From Alphaproteobacteria bacterium HGW-Alphaproteobacteria-11 (lineage in GTDB: Bacteria; Pseudomonadota; Alphaproteobacteria; Parvibaculales; Parvibaculaceae): 49,422 nt of DNA. The position numbers and the translations under genes are program-made. Numbering within the stretch: the stretch's first letter is position 1; every line of letters starts with the position of its first letter. Location: contig PHEO01000002.1 of NCBI GenBank assembly GCA_002841195.1, forward strand, positions 1-49,422, written 5' to 3'. The notes under the pieces are model-generated. The model ran no database searches and was not told where the DNA came from. It saw nothing but the letters and a program-made list of their open reading frames with translations. Below are positions 22,600-32,559 of this stretch, one piece after another.

Positions 22600-24129
22600 T
22601 CAGTCCCGCCAGAAAGCGTCGGCTTCGCGGAAGCGCCGCCACAGCCCGAGCGCGCCCTTCCAGTCCTTCGCGGCGCGTTTTTCCGACCAGGCGAAAACGC
22701 GCGCCGCCGCCGCGGCGCTGTCGGGGGCGGCGAGCGGTCCGTCGAGAATGAGATGCGCTGTCGCGACATCGTTCAGGCCGCCAAACACATCCTGAAGCTG
22801 CGAAAGATGTTTGACATAGGGCTTGGCCGCGTCGCTGCCGAAAAGCGACGAAAAGAAATGCAGCGCATAGCGGAACTTTTTCAGCCGTTTGCGCAACTCG
22901 TGACGGCTCTCAAGGTCGAGCGTTTCGATTTCGCGGCCGAGCTTGACGACGCTGGCGAGGCGGCGGTCGAGCGCCTCGACCGCGAAGGCGTGTGCCAGAC
23001 GCGGCGCCTTGCGCTTGACGCGCCAGCCGCGGCCGGCAAGGAAGAGGCCGTATTCGAGAAGGAAGCGCGTGTAGCGGCGCGAGGCGATCGCTGTCAATGC
23101 CCGGTCCCATGCTTCCTCGCGCGCCGCGGCGGCGCGGGCGGCGAGCCGCGACAGGCCGGCGTCGCGCGGCATCACGGGCGCGAGAATTTCGCCGACGAAA
23201 ACATCGAAGTCGCGCGCCGGCCCAAGTTCATTTGCCAGCCACTTCGCTTCCTCGGCCAGCCGGTCGGCCATGCCGCCGCCGATCGCAGGGCGGAAGACGG
23301 CCAGCGCCGAGCGCGCGCGGCGCAGCGCCACCCGCATCTGATGCAACGCTTCGGGGAGGCGCGCCTCGACGGTCGCCGTTTCGTTAGACGTCAGATGAAC
23401 CAGGCAATGGCGCAGCACGGTCGCATAAACGTCTTCGAGCGTTGCGTCCGGCGCGAGCGTCAATGTCTCGGCCTTGACGGCCGCGGGTGTGCGCGGCCGC
23501 AGAAGCGCGAAGCCGCGTTCCGACTTGCTCTCGAAACCGACGCGCAGCGCCGCAATGTCGTTGAGATCAAGCGCCAGACGATAGAGGCTTTCGGGCGAAC
23601 CTTCCTTCAGTTCCAGTTCGATTTCGCTGACCGGAAGTTCCTTCGCCTTGCCGGCGCGCAGCGCGCCCTTGTCGAGCGCGAGCTCGATGACGTCGCCGTC
23701 GGGCGTCGTCAGATTGTGCACGGTGCGGCGGATGTCGCTGACGAGGCGGGGCGCAATCGGGCGGCCATTGGCAAGTTTCTGTATGCGCGATTTCAAACGC
23801 GCGGGCAATTTGTTGAGGTCGGGGCCGGCGGCGCCGCGCGGCAGCCGCGCTTCATATTCGCCGGTGTCGCGGGCGAGCGCGCCTGTCCGTTCGCCGGAGT
23901 GGCCGTTTTCGGTTTTCAGCGTTTGTGTGCAGGCGCCGCCCGAGCGGCGCAGCCGCAAGGCCAGCCCGTGATCGCCCAGCGCCAGATTGTCGGTGTCGAA
24001 ATAAACCGAGTGCAAATGCTTGCCGCTGGCGCGGCCGCTCTTCATCCGGCTCAAGGCCGGCGCACGGCGAAGGCGTTCCAGCTCAGCGGGTTCGCAGACC
24101 AGCTTCAGTTCGATTTCACGGTCAGACAT
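22600..24129 (-). CDS. CYTH-CHAD domain protein (inorganic triphosphatase-like, polyphosphate-associated)
   Basis: N-terminal EIELKL (ExExK CYTH signature), YFDTDNLALGDHGLALRLRRSG; C-terminal CHAD-like helices (LHQMRVALRRARSALAVFRPAI...HELRKRLKKFRYALHFFSSLF). Confidence 0.92.
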   Translation of the reverse strand: MSDREIELKLVCEPAELERLRRAPALSRMKSGRASGKHLHSVYFDTDNLALGDHGLALRLRRSGGACTQTLKTENGHSGERTGALARDTGEYEARLPRGAAGPDLNKLPARLKSRIQKLANGRPIAPRLVSDIRRTVHNLTTPDGDVIELALDKGALRAGKAKELPVSEIELELKEGSPESLYRLALDLNDIAALRVGFESKSERGFALLRPRTPAAVKAETLTLAPDATLEDVYATVLRHCLVHLTSNETATVEARLPEALHQMRVALRRARSALAVFRPAIGGGMADRLAEEAKWLANELGPARDFDVFVGEILAPVMPRDAGLSRLAARAAAAREEAWDRALTAIASRRYTRFLLEYGLFLAGRGWRVKRKAPRLAHAFAVEALDRRLASVVKLGREIETLDLESRHELRKRLKKFRYALHFFSSLFGSDAAKPYVKHLSQLQDVFGGLNDVATAHLILDGPLAAPDSAAAAARVFAWSEKRAAKDWKGALGLWRRFREADAFWRD

Positions 24130-24324
24130 GCAGTTGCCGCTTCGCGCCGCTCCCCGGGGGTGAAGTATCACGCCGATACGCAAGCAGCGCTTATTCTGCC
24201 GGGCCGTCTCGCGACGCGCAATTGTCACATTTGAGACTTCGACGCGTCATGCCGACGCGGCGACATTTGTCCACAGGATGAATGGCATATTCGCGCGCGG
24301 CACATACAAGATGTTGAATCCGCC

Positions 24325-25076
<752 letters not shown>

Positions 25077-25083
<7 letters not shown>

Positions 25084-25823
25084 CGTGCCCTCTCCTTCAG
25101 CAGCGCCAGCACTTCCTTCGGGTCGAGGCGGCCGTCGTAAAGCGCGCGGCCCGAAATTGCGCCTTCGATGTTCGTCGTGTCGGCGGCCAGAAGTTTTTTC
25201 ACATCGTCGATCGAAGAAAGACCGCCCGACGCAATGACCGGGATCGATATCGCATTGGCGAGCGCCACCGTCGCATCGATGTTGAGCCCTTCCAGCGCGC
25301 CGTCGCGGTCGATGTCGGTATAGATGATGGCGGCGACGCCCGCATCCTCGAAGCGGCGCGCCATGTCGAGCACGGTGAGGTCGGAGACATCGGCCCAGCC
25401 CTCGGTCGCCACACGGCCGCCTTTCGCATCGAGGCCGACCGCGATGCGGCCGGGAAATTTTTTGCAGGCGTCGATCACAAGAGCCGGGTTCTTGACCGCC
25501 GCCGTGCCAATGATGACACGGGCGATGCCCCTGGCGAGCCACATTTCGACGGTTGCCAGATCGCGGATGCCGCCGCCGAGCTGCGCCGGCATCGAGATCG
25601 CGGCCAGAATGTTTTCAACCGCCGATGCGTTGACCGGCGCGCCGGCAAAGGCGCCGTTGAGATCGACGATGTGCAGATATTCGAAGCCTGCCTGCTCAAA
25701 GGCGCGCGCTTGAGCCGCCGGGTCGTCGTTGAAGACGGTTGCCTTGTCCATCAGCCCGTGAACGAGGCGCACGCATTGTCCGTCTTTCAGATCGATGGCC
25801 GGAAACAGGATCATGGCCGCCAC
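25077..25823 (-). CDS. hisA: ProFAR isomerase HisA
   Basis: [20 protein letters not shown]...[14 protein letters not shown]. Confidence 0.97.
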
Positions 25824-26461
25824 TTCAAGAAGTTTCCGATCAGCGCCAGGCCGAGCGTCTGGCTCTTTTCGGGGTGGAACTGCGCGCCAACCATGTTGTC
25901 CTTCGCGATCATCGCGGTCACGGGTCCGCCGTAGTCGGTGCGAGCAAGCACATCGTCTTCCGATTTCGCATCGAGGAAATAGGAGTGGACGAAATAGGCA
26001 TGCAGGCCCGCCTCGCCGGTTTCGATGCCGTCGAGCAGGATGTGCGGCCGCGTTTGCGTCAGCGTGTTCCAGCCCATATGCGGGATCTTGAGCGCCGCGT
26101 CATCGGGCCTCATCACCACGACGTCGCCATCGATCCAGCCGAGGCCTTCATGTTGCCCGTGTTCAAGTCCGCGCGCGGCCATCAACTGCATGCCGACGCA
26201 AATCCCGAAAAAAGGTTTGGCGTCGCGTTGCACGGCTTCTGTCAGCGCCTCGACCATGCCGGAGACAGCATGCAACCCGGCGCGGCAATCGCCGAAAGCG
26301 CCGACGCCCGGCAGCACGACACGGTCGGCGCTGCGCACAGCGTCGGGATCGCTCGTAACCAGAACGTCGGCCACAATGGCGTTGTCGCGGGCGGCGCGTT
26401 CGAAAGCCTTGGCCGCCGAACGCAGATTGCCCGAGCCGTAGTCGATGATCGCGACTTTCAC
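25811..26461 (-). CDS. hisH: Imidazole glycerol phosphate synthase subunit HisH
   Basis: [21 protein letters not shown]...[16 protein letters not shown]...AQFHPEKSQ. Confidence 0.97.
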   Translation of the reverse strand: MKVAIIDYGSGNLRSAAKAFERAARDNAIVADVLVTSDPDAVRSADRVVLPGVGAFGDCRAGLHAVSGMVEALTEAVQRDAKPFFGICVGMQLMAARGLEHGQHEGLGWIDGDVVVMRPDDAALKIPHMGWNTLTQTRPHILLDGIETGEAGLHAYFVHSYFLDAKSEDDVLARTDYGGPVTAMIAKDNMVGAQFHPEKSQTLGLALIGNFLKWRP

Positions 26462-26467
26462 GGGACG

Positions 26468-26950
26468 CTAGCCTCCCGCCTTCGGAAAGAGGCCGAAAAC
26501 GTCGTCCGGCTTCGCCGCGGTTTCGGCGCGCCGCCCCCAGACCCGCTTCGGCGGCGGCGCGGGCGCGACATCGAGCGGCTGGTCCCATTTGGCAAAGAAG
26601 GCCCGCTCGGCTTCTTCGAGATTGCCGCCGCCGGCAAGGCCGACCATGCGATAGCCGCGGCGCGTCAGCGTCCAGCGGCGGATGTCGTTGGCCTCGAAGC
26701 CGAGCATCAGTTGCAGCGCCAGCGAACAGATGGCCGCACCTTCGGCGCCGAGAAGGTTTTGCGCGACCAGCGACACGACAATTATCAGCGCGATCCAGAG
26801 CGCAGCCGCGATCCACAAGCGATGCCAGAGCAGCCAGGCCCACGAGAAAGCGAAGGCCGGGAAGGAGAAACCCTCCTTGACCAGCACGATGCCGGCACCG
26901 TCGAGCGGGGCGCCGGAAAGCTCGTGAACCGTGTAGATGCGCATGGACAT
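26468..26950 (-). CDS. DUF2628-family membrane protein
   Basis: FVKEGFSFPAFAFSWAWLLWHRLW-like motif (VKEGFSFPAFAFSWAWLLWHRLWIAAALWI), between hisB and hisH. Confidence 0.8.
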   Translation of the reverse strand: MSMRIYTVHELSGAPLDGAGIVLVKEGFSFPAFAFSWAWLLWHRLWIAAALWIALIIVVSLVAQNLLGAEGAAICSLALQLMLGFEANDIRRWTLTRRGYRMVGLAGGGNLEEAERAFFAKWDQPLDVAPAPPPKRVWGRRAETAAKPDDVFGLFPKAGG

Positions 26951-27031
26951 GGGGCCCGTTCCGGGCGGCGTTGCGTTCGGCCCCTATCTAGGCCAGACGG
27001 CGCGAAAAGGCCAGACGGTTCCGCAAAGCGG

Positions 27032-27634
27032 TCAGCTGCCGAGCTTGCCCTTGGTCGAGGGGATCTGCGTCGATGCGCGCGGGTCGATCTCGACCGCCTC
27101 GCGCAATGCCCGGGCAAGGCCCTTGAAGCAGCTTTCGACGATGTGATGGTTGTTCTCGCCATACATGTTTTCGATGTGCAGCGTGATGCCGGCGTTCTGC
27201 GCGAAAGCCTGGAACCATTCCTTGAAGAGCTCGGTATCCATGTCGCCGAGTTTCGGCTTGGTGAAGTTGACCTTCCAGATCAGGTAGGGGCGCTGCGACA
27301 CGTCGATCGAGACGCGCGTACAGGTTTCGTCCATCGGGATGATGGCCGTTGCGTAGCGGCGGATGCCCTTGAAGTCGCCCAGCGCCTGGCGCACGGCCTC
27401 GCCGATGACGATGCCGGTGTCCTCGGTCGTGTGGTGAAAATCGATGTGGAGGTCGCCCTTGGCGCGGACCTTGAGGTCCATCAGCGAATGGCGTGAGAGC
27501 TGTTCGAGCATGTGGTCGAGAAAGCCGATGCCGGTCTCGATGTCGTACTCGCCCTTGCCGTCGAGATCGAGGGCGACCGAAATCGAGGTCTCCTTGGTCT
27601 GGCGTTCGAGACTGGCGGTGCGGGAAGCGGACAT
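27032..27634 (-). CDS. hisB: Imidazoleglycerol-phosphate dehydratase
   Basis: [44 protein letters not shown]...[16 protein letters not shown]. Confidence 0.98.
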   Translation of the reverse strand: MSASRTASLERQTKETSISVALDLDGKGEYDIETGIGFLDHMLEQLSRHSLMDLKVRAKGDLHIDFHHTTEDTGIVIGEAVRQALGDFKGIRRYATAIIPMDETCTRVSIDVSQRPYLIWKVNFTKPKLGDMDTELFKEWFQAFAQNAGITLHIENMYGENNHHIVESCFKGLARALREAVEIDPRASTQIPSTKGKLGS

Positions 27635-27925
27635 TTCGATTTTCCGGCGGCGTGATTTCAGCGGGCTTTTAGCAGGCGGCGCGGGAACCGGCCAGCGCAA
27701 AGCCCCGAGAGGGGCCGGCTTTCCGGTTAAAGCGACAATTCAATTTGAATCACAAAGACTTACAGGACGTTAACCAATAAATCCCGGTTCGCCTCACATA
27801 TTACTTCAAGTAATTGCGCTTTTCCATGCGATAGCGGCGTTAAGTCATTGAATCGAATTGCAGCTATTAATCTTTCCTAGTATTCGGTTGAGCGCTGGCT
27901 ACCAGATATTGTTAAAGCTCGGACC

Positions 27926-28543
27926 TCAATAGAGGTTCTTCTTCGCGTCGTCCTCGAGCGCCGTGTCGATCAGGGCCGGGGCGACATCGAGCTTCATCTG
28001 GTCGCGCAGCATTTCGCCGAAGCTCGGCAGCGCCGTCCGCGGCACATGCTTTTCGGGGCTCCAGAGGGCCGACCGCCGCAGCGCCTTGGTGCAGTGCAGA
28101 TAGACCTCCTTTACCTCGATCACCAGGACCGAACGGGGCGGCTTGCCGTCGGCCGTGAAGCGGGCCATCAGGTCCGGCTCCACCGACGTCGTGGCCAGGC
28201 CGTTGATGCGCAGCATTTCCTCGAAACCGGGCAGGAAGAACAACAGGCCGACCGCCGGCGCATGGGCGATGTTGGTCAGCGTGTCGAGGCGGTTGTTGCC
28301 GGGCCGGTCGGGCATCGCGAGGCGGCGCTCGTCGAGCACATGGACAAAGCCCGGCTCGCCGCCGCGAGGGGACACATCGGCGAGCCCGTCCGGCCGGCTG
28401 GAGCCGATGCAGAGGAAGGGCGAAAGCTCGATGAAACGGCGCGAGTGCGGATCGATCCGGTCGAGCTGCTTGCCCAGCGCCCCGCCCGACGGTTCGGGAT
28501 AAACCGTGCGCAGCGCTTCTTCGGTTTTCAAAGGACCGGACAT
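27926..28543 (-). CDS. Pyridoxamine-phosphate-oxidase-type (split-barrel) FMN flavoprotein
   Basis: SPFLCIGSSRPDGLADVSPRGGEPGFVHVLDERRLAMPDRPGNNRLDTLTNIAHAPAVGLLFFLPGFEEMLRINGLA. Confidence 0.88.
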   Translation of the reverse strand: MSGPLKTEEALRTVYPEPSGGALGKQLDRIDPHSRRFIELSPFLCIGSSRPDGLADVSPRGGEPGFVHVLDERRLAMPDRPGNNRLDTLTNIAHAPAVGLLFFLPGFEEMLRINGLATTSVEPDLMARFTADGKPPRSVLVIEVKEVYLHCTKALRRSALWSPEKHVPRTALPSFGEMLRDQMKLDVAPALIDTALEDDAKKNLY

Positions 28544-28567
28544 CGGAATCTCCCTGCGATTCTAGTT

Positions 28568-28582
28568 TGAGAAAGATTATCA
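28568..28582 (-). promoter_or_regulatory. Fur-like box candidate upstream of the flavoprotein gene
   Basis: Minus strand TGATAATCTTTCTCA: 12 of 14 defined positions match the 7-1-7 Fur pattern TGATAATNATTATCA. It also fits TGA-N9-TCA. Confidence 0.4.
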
Positions 28583-28699
28583 CTCGCAACAGATGAGCGC
28601 CAGCCCGTAGGCCCGCCGGGGCTTGACCCTATGGCGCGAAGCCGCCACATGGTAGCGGCAATCCCCGGCCCTCCCGACAAGCAGCCGACAGGAAAAGAC

Positions 28700-29251
28700 A
28701 TGGCCCCGCACGACCCGATCAACTGGCACGGCACGACGATCCTTTCGGTGCGAAAGGCGGGCCGGGTCGCGATCGCCGGCGACGGGCAGGTGTCGATGGG
28801 CGACACGATCATGAAGGGCAATGCGCGCAAGGTGCGGCCGCTCGGCAAGGGCGACGTGATCGCCGGTTTCGCCGGCGCGACCGCCGATGCGATGACCCTG
28901 TTCGAGCGGCTGGAAGCCAGGATCGAGCAATATCCGGGGCAGCTGATGCGGGCCTGTGTGGAGCTCGCCAAGGACTGGCGCACCGACAAATATCTGCGCC
29001 GCCTCGAAGCAATGATGATCGTCGCCGACCGCCAAGTGACGCTGGTGCTGACCGGCAATGGCGACGTGCTCGAACCGGAAGCGGGCGTGGTCGGCATCGG
29101 CTCGGGCGGCAATTACGCGCTCGCCGCCGCGCGCGCCCTTGCCGACATGGATCTCGACGCCGAGGAGATCGTGCGCAAGGCGATGGGCATTGCGGCCGAT
29201 ATCTGCGTCTACACCAACAACAATCTGACGGTCGAGGTCATCGAGGCCTGA
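28700..29251 (+). CDS. hslV: ATP-dependent protease subunit HslV
   Basis: [38 protein letters not shown]. Confidence 0.98.
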   Translation: MAPHDPINWHGTTILSVRKAGRVAIAGDGQVSMGDTIMKGNARKVRPLGKGDVIAGFAGATADAMTLFERLEARIEQYPGQLMRACVELAKDWRTDKYLRRLEAMMIVADRQVTLVLTGNGDVLEPEAGVVGIGSGGNYALAAARALADMDLDAEEIVRKAMGIAADICVYTNNNLTVEVIEA

Positions 29252-29293
29252 CCGTACCTTCCCGCCTTACCGACCGGAGTTTCGTTTTCCCGC

Positions 29294-30601
29294 ATGACCA
29301 GTTTTTCGCCCCGCGAGATCGTTTCCGAACTCGACCGCTATATCGTCGGTCAGCGCGACGCCAAGCGCGCGGTTGCCATCGCGCTTCGCAACCGCTGGCG
29401 GCGGCAGCAATTGCCGGAAAATCTGCGCGAGGAAGTTCTGCCGAAGAACATCCTGATGATCGGGCCGACCGGCGTCGGCAAGACCGAAATCTCGCGCCGC
29501 CTGGCGCGGCTCGCCGAGGCGCCTTTCATCAAGGTCGAGGCGACGAAATTCACCGAGGTCGGCTATGTCGGCCGCGATGTCGAGCAGATCATCCGCGATC
29601 TCGTCGAAATCGCCATCGCCATGACGCGCACGAAGAAGCGCAAGGATGTCGAGGCGAAGGCGCATCTTGGCGCCGAAGCCCGCGTGCTCGATGCGCTGGT
29701 CGGGGCCAATGCCAGCGAGGCGACGCGCGAAAGCTTTCGCCGCAAGCTCCGCGCCGGCGAGCTCGACGACAAGGAAATCGAGGTCGAGGTCTCCGACAGC
29801 GGCGGCGGCATGCCGTCATTCGACATTCCGGGCATGCCGGGCAGCCAGGTCGGCATGATCAATCTCGGCGATATCATGGGCAAGGCCTTTGGCGGCCGCA
29901 CCAAGACGCGGCGCATGAGCGTGCGCGACAGCTATGACGTGCTGGTGGCCGAAGAGGGCGACAAGCTGCTCGACCAGGAACAGGTGACGCAGGAGGCAAT
30001 CGGCACGGTCGAACAGAACGGCATCGTCTTTCTCGACGAGGTCGACAAGATCTGCGCGCGCGCCGAGCGGCAGGGCGGCGATGTCAGCCGCGAAGGCGTG
30101 CAGCGCGACCTGCTGCCGCTGATCGAGGGCACGACCGTCTCGACCAAGCATGGCGCGGTCAAAACCGATCACATTCTTTTCATCGCGTCGGGCGCGTTCC
30201 ACATCGCCAAGCCGTCGGACCTGTTGCCGGAACTGCAGGGACGGCTGCCGATCCGCGTCGAGCTGAAAGCGCTCGGCAAGGACGAGCTCAGGCGCGTGTT
30301 GACCGAGCCCGAGGCGAGCCTGATCAAGCAATATGTGGCGCTGATGGAAACCGAAGGCGTGACGCTCAACTTCACCGACGAGGGGATCGACGCCATTGCC
30401 GACATCGCCGCGACCGTCAATGCGACGGTCGAGAATATCGGCGCGCGGCGGCTTCACACGGTCATGGAGCGTGTGCTCGACGAAATCAGCTTCGGCGCCA
30501 CCGACCGCACGGGCGAAACGGTGACGGTCGATGCGCCCTATGTGCAGAAACATGTCGGCGACCTGTCGCGCAATGCCGACCTGTCGAAATTCATTCTCTG
30601 A
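29294..30601 (+). CDS. hslU: ATP-dependent protease ATPase HslU
   Basis: [36 protein letters not shown]...[17 protein letters not shown]. Confidence 0.98.
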   Translation: MTSFSPREIVSELDRYIVGQRDAKRAVAIALRNRWRRQQLPENLREEVLPKNILMIGPTGVGKTEISRRLARLAEAPFIKVEATKFTEVGYVGRDVEQIIRDLVEIAIAMTRTKKRKDVEAKAHLGAEARVLDALVGANASEATRESFRRKLRAGELDDKEIEVEVSDSGGGMPSFDIPGMPGSQVGMINLGDIMGKAFGGRTKTRRMSVRDSYDVLVAEEGDKLLDQEQVTQEAIGTVEQNGIVFLDEVDKICARAERQGGDVSREGVQRDLLPLIEGTTVSTKHGAVKTDHILFIASGAFHIAKPSDLLPELQGRLPIRVELKALGKDELRRVLTEPEASLIKQYVALMETEGVTLNFTDEGIDAIADIAATVNATVENIGARRLHTVMERVLDEISFGATDRTGETVTVDAPYVQKHVGDLSRNADLSKFIL

Positions 30602-30607
30602 AGCGTC

Positions 30608-31681
30608 TCACACCGGTTCGCGTTCTTCCTTGCGCTCGGGTCGGCCGAAGGCCGTTGCGTGGCCTTCACTTTCGGGGAGCGCGAGCTTTCCCTCGGCGAC
30701 GCGCTTTTTCAGATAGCCGAAAGTCCGCATCGTCTGCGTCACCAGATGATCGCCGGCGACATAGGACGGGTAGCGCGCCTCGCCGTCGATGAATTGCGGC
30801 AGCGGCTCGATCACCGTGTCGTAGTCGACGGCGCAGAAGAGCGGAAACGAATAACGCTCGCTGGGCACGTTGCGCACGCGATGCGGCGTCGCGATGAAAC
30901 GGCCGTTTGTCATTGCTTCCAGCATGTCGCCGATATTGATGACGAAAGCGCCTTTGACGGGCGGCGCGTCGATCCAGCGTCCTTCGGCGTTCATCACCTC
31001 AAGTCCCGGCGCCGTTACATGCAGGATCGTGAAGCATTCATAATCGGTATGGGCGCTGATGCCCCATTCGGCGGTCATGCGCGCCGGGTCGGCCGGATAG
31101 TGAACCAGCCGCAATTGCGAGGGCGGCTTCGTCAGCAGGCTTTCGAAATAGTTCTCGTCGAGGCCGAGCGCCAGCGCGAAGCCGCGAAAGATCGTATGGC
31201 CGAGCGCCGTCGCGTGCTCGTAATAGTCATAGACGTCGCGTTGCATCTCCGGGCGTGCGGGCGGCCACTGGTTGGGGCCGAGCATTCGGTATCCCGCAAT
31301 ATGGTCGGGATCGTCGTCCGGCAATTCAATCGAGAGGTCGAAGGCTTCCTTTTTGTCGATCTTCGATGGATCGGTGCCGTCGTAGAAACCTTCCTCGCCG
31401 GTCGGCACATAGCCGCGATGGGCGCGCGACCTGCCGATGTAAAGCTCCATCTTTCGTTCGAGCGGTTCGGTGAAAAATTCCACGGCGCGCGTTTCGAGCT
31501 TTTCGATCGCCGCCTGCGGAATGCCGTGGCCCGTCACATAGAGAAATCCGACATGGCTGGCGGCGTCCGCCATTTCGGCGGCGACCTTGCGTTTGGCTTC
31601 AATGTCGTCCGAGAACAGCGGCGCGATGTCGACGACCGGGATGCGGGTGAAGGCCGTTCCCTTTGTTTCGGTCTCGCTCAT
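30608..31681 (-). CDS. 2OG-Fe(II) oxygenase, isopenicillin N synthase family
   Basis: IPVVDIAPLFSDDI...VGFLYVTGHGIP...GISAHTDYECFTILHVTAPGLEV (HxD)...FIATPHRVRNV...RYSFPLF. Confidence 0.92.
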   Translation of the reverse strand: MSETETKGTAFTRIPVVDIAPLFSDDIEAKRKVAAEMADAASHVGFLYVTGHGIPQAAIEKLETRAVEFFTEPLERKMELYIGRSRAHRGYVPTGEEGFYDGTDPSKIDKKEAFDLSIELPDDDPDHIAGYRMLGPNQWPPARPEMQRDVYDYYEHATALGHTIFRGFALALGLDENYFESLLTKPPSQLRLVHYPADPARMTAEWGISAHTDYECFTILHVTAPGLEVMNAEGRWIDAPPVKGAFVINIGDMLEAMTNGRFIATPHRVRNVPSERYSFPLFCAVDYDTVIEPLPQFIDGEARYPSYVAGDHLVTQTMRTFGYLKKRVAEGKLALPESEGHATAFGRPERKEEREPV

Positions 31682-32484
31682 GACAATTCCTCGTTCGGCG
31701 CGGCGTCGAAGACGGGCCGGCCGTGCAGGTCGGCGATTTCCCAATGGCGCACCGTCGCCCTTCCGCCGGCGTCGATGTCTGCGGTCGCAAGCGTCGATTG
31801 CCCGAGCAGCGGCGCCAGCGGCTTGCCTTCGCGGAACGGCAGAGTCGAGCGCTGCACGATCCATCCGGCGCTCGTCACCGTGCCTTGCGAAATCTCGCAA
31901 TCGACAAGCGCGCGCGCCGCGTCGAGCGTCGCGGCGCCGGCCACGCAGTCGCGCAGATGCAGACGCGGCGGCGGCGCGGCGGCGCGGTCGCGCGCATACA
32001 TGAAGAGATGGCCGAGACGGATCAGCGCCGCCTTCTGCCCGGTCGCGCGGTCGCGGAGCCGCATCGCCCAGGCGGGCCGCGCCGTGACCGGCTCACGGTG
32101 CCAATGCTCGATATAAGGAATGTCGGCGCCCTGCTCGACCATCATGCCGTCTTCAAGCCAGAGCCGGCCGCGATCTGAATAGATCGCCTCGGGCTGGAAA
32201 TCGATGTCGCGGCGCCACTCGAACCAGCCGTCTTCATATATGAGTTCGCCGGCAAAGCCTTCCTGGCGCGCCAGCCAGTCCAGGTCGCCGGGCGCGAGAT
32301 CGGAGAGCGAAGCGGCATGCGAGAAATCGGGGCGATGTTCGGGCTGGCGGAGGTCGAGATAGAGGCCCGGCCCCTGCAACCAGTTGACCCATGTGGTTTC
32401 GTCGCGCCGCCCGTCCGGCCAGAGGATCAGCGAGCGCCGCCAGAGGCCCGTCAGGCTTTCAAACGACGGTTCGGCGGTGGACAT
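31678..32484 (-). CDS. Conserved protein of unknown function, translationally coupled to the 2OG oxygenase
   Basis: 269-codon ORF; 4-bp ATGA overlap with the oxygenase start. No family recognised with confidence. Confidence 0.75.
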   Translation of the reverse strand: MSTAEPSFESLTGLWRRSLILWPDGRRDETTWVNWLQGPGLYLDLRQPEHRPDFSHAASLSDLAPGDLDWLARQEGFAGELIYEDGWFEWRRDIDFQPEAIYSDRGRLWLEDGMMVEQGADIPYIEHWHREPVTARPAWAMRLRDRATGQKAALIRLGHLFMYARDRAAAPPPRLHLRDCVAGAATLDAARALVDCEISQGTVTSAGWIVQRSTLPFREGKPLAPLLGQSTLATADIDAGGRATVRHWEIADLHGRPVFDAAPNEELS

Positions 32485-32540
32485 GGGCCCATGCTGCCCC
32501 GTGCGGGGTCATGGGGGTAGTGAGTAAATTTCGATGTTAT

Positions 32541-32559
32541 ACATAGATCAAATCTATGT
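32541..32559. promoter_or_regulatory. LysR-type operator candidate
   Basis: ACATAGAT-CAA-ATCTATGT, perfect 8-3-8 repeat containing T-N11-A. Confidence 0.55.

Noticed and set aside
22525-24234. 569-aa plus-strand ORF opposite the CYTH-CHAD gene
   Set aside because: CYTH and CHAD motifs are clear on the minus strand; the antisense frame is composition-driven.
25739-27496. 585-aa plus-strand ORF opposite hisA/hisH/hisB
   Set aside because: Antisense to well-supported his genes; no domain signature.
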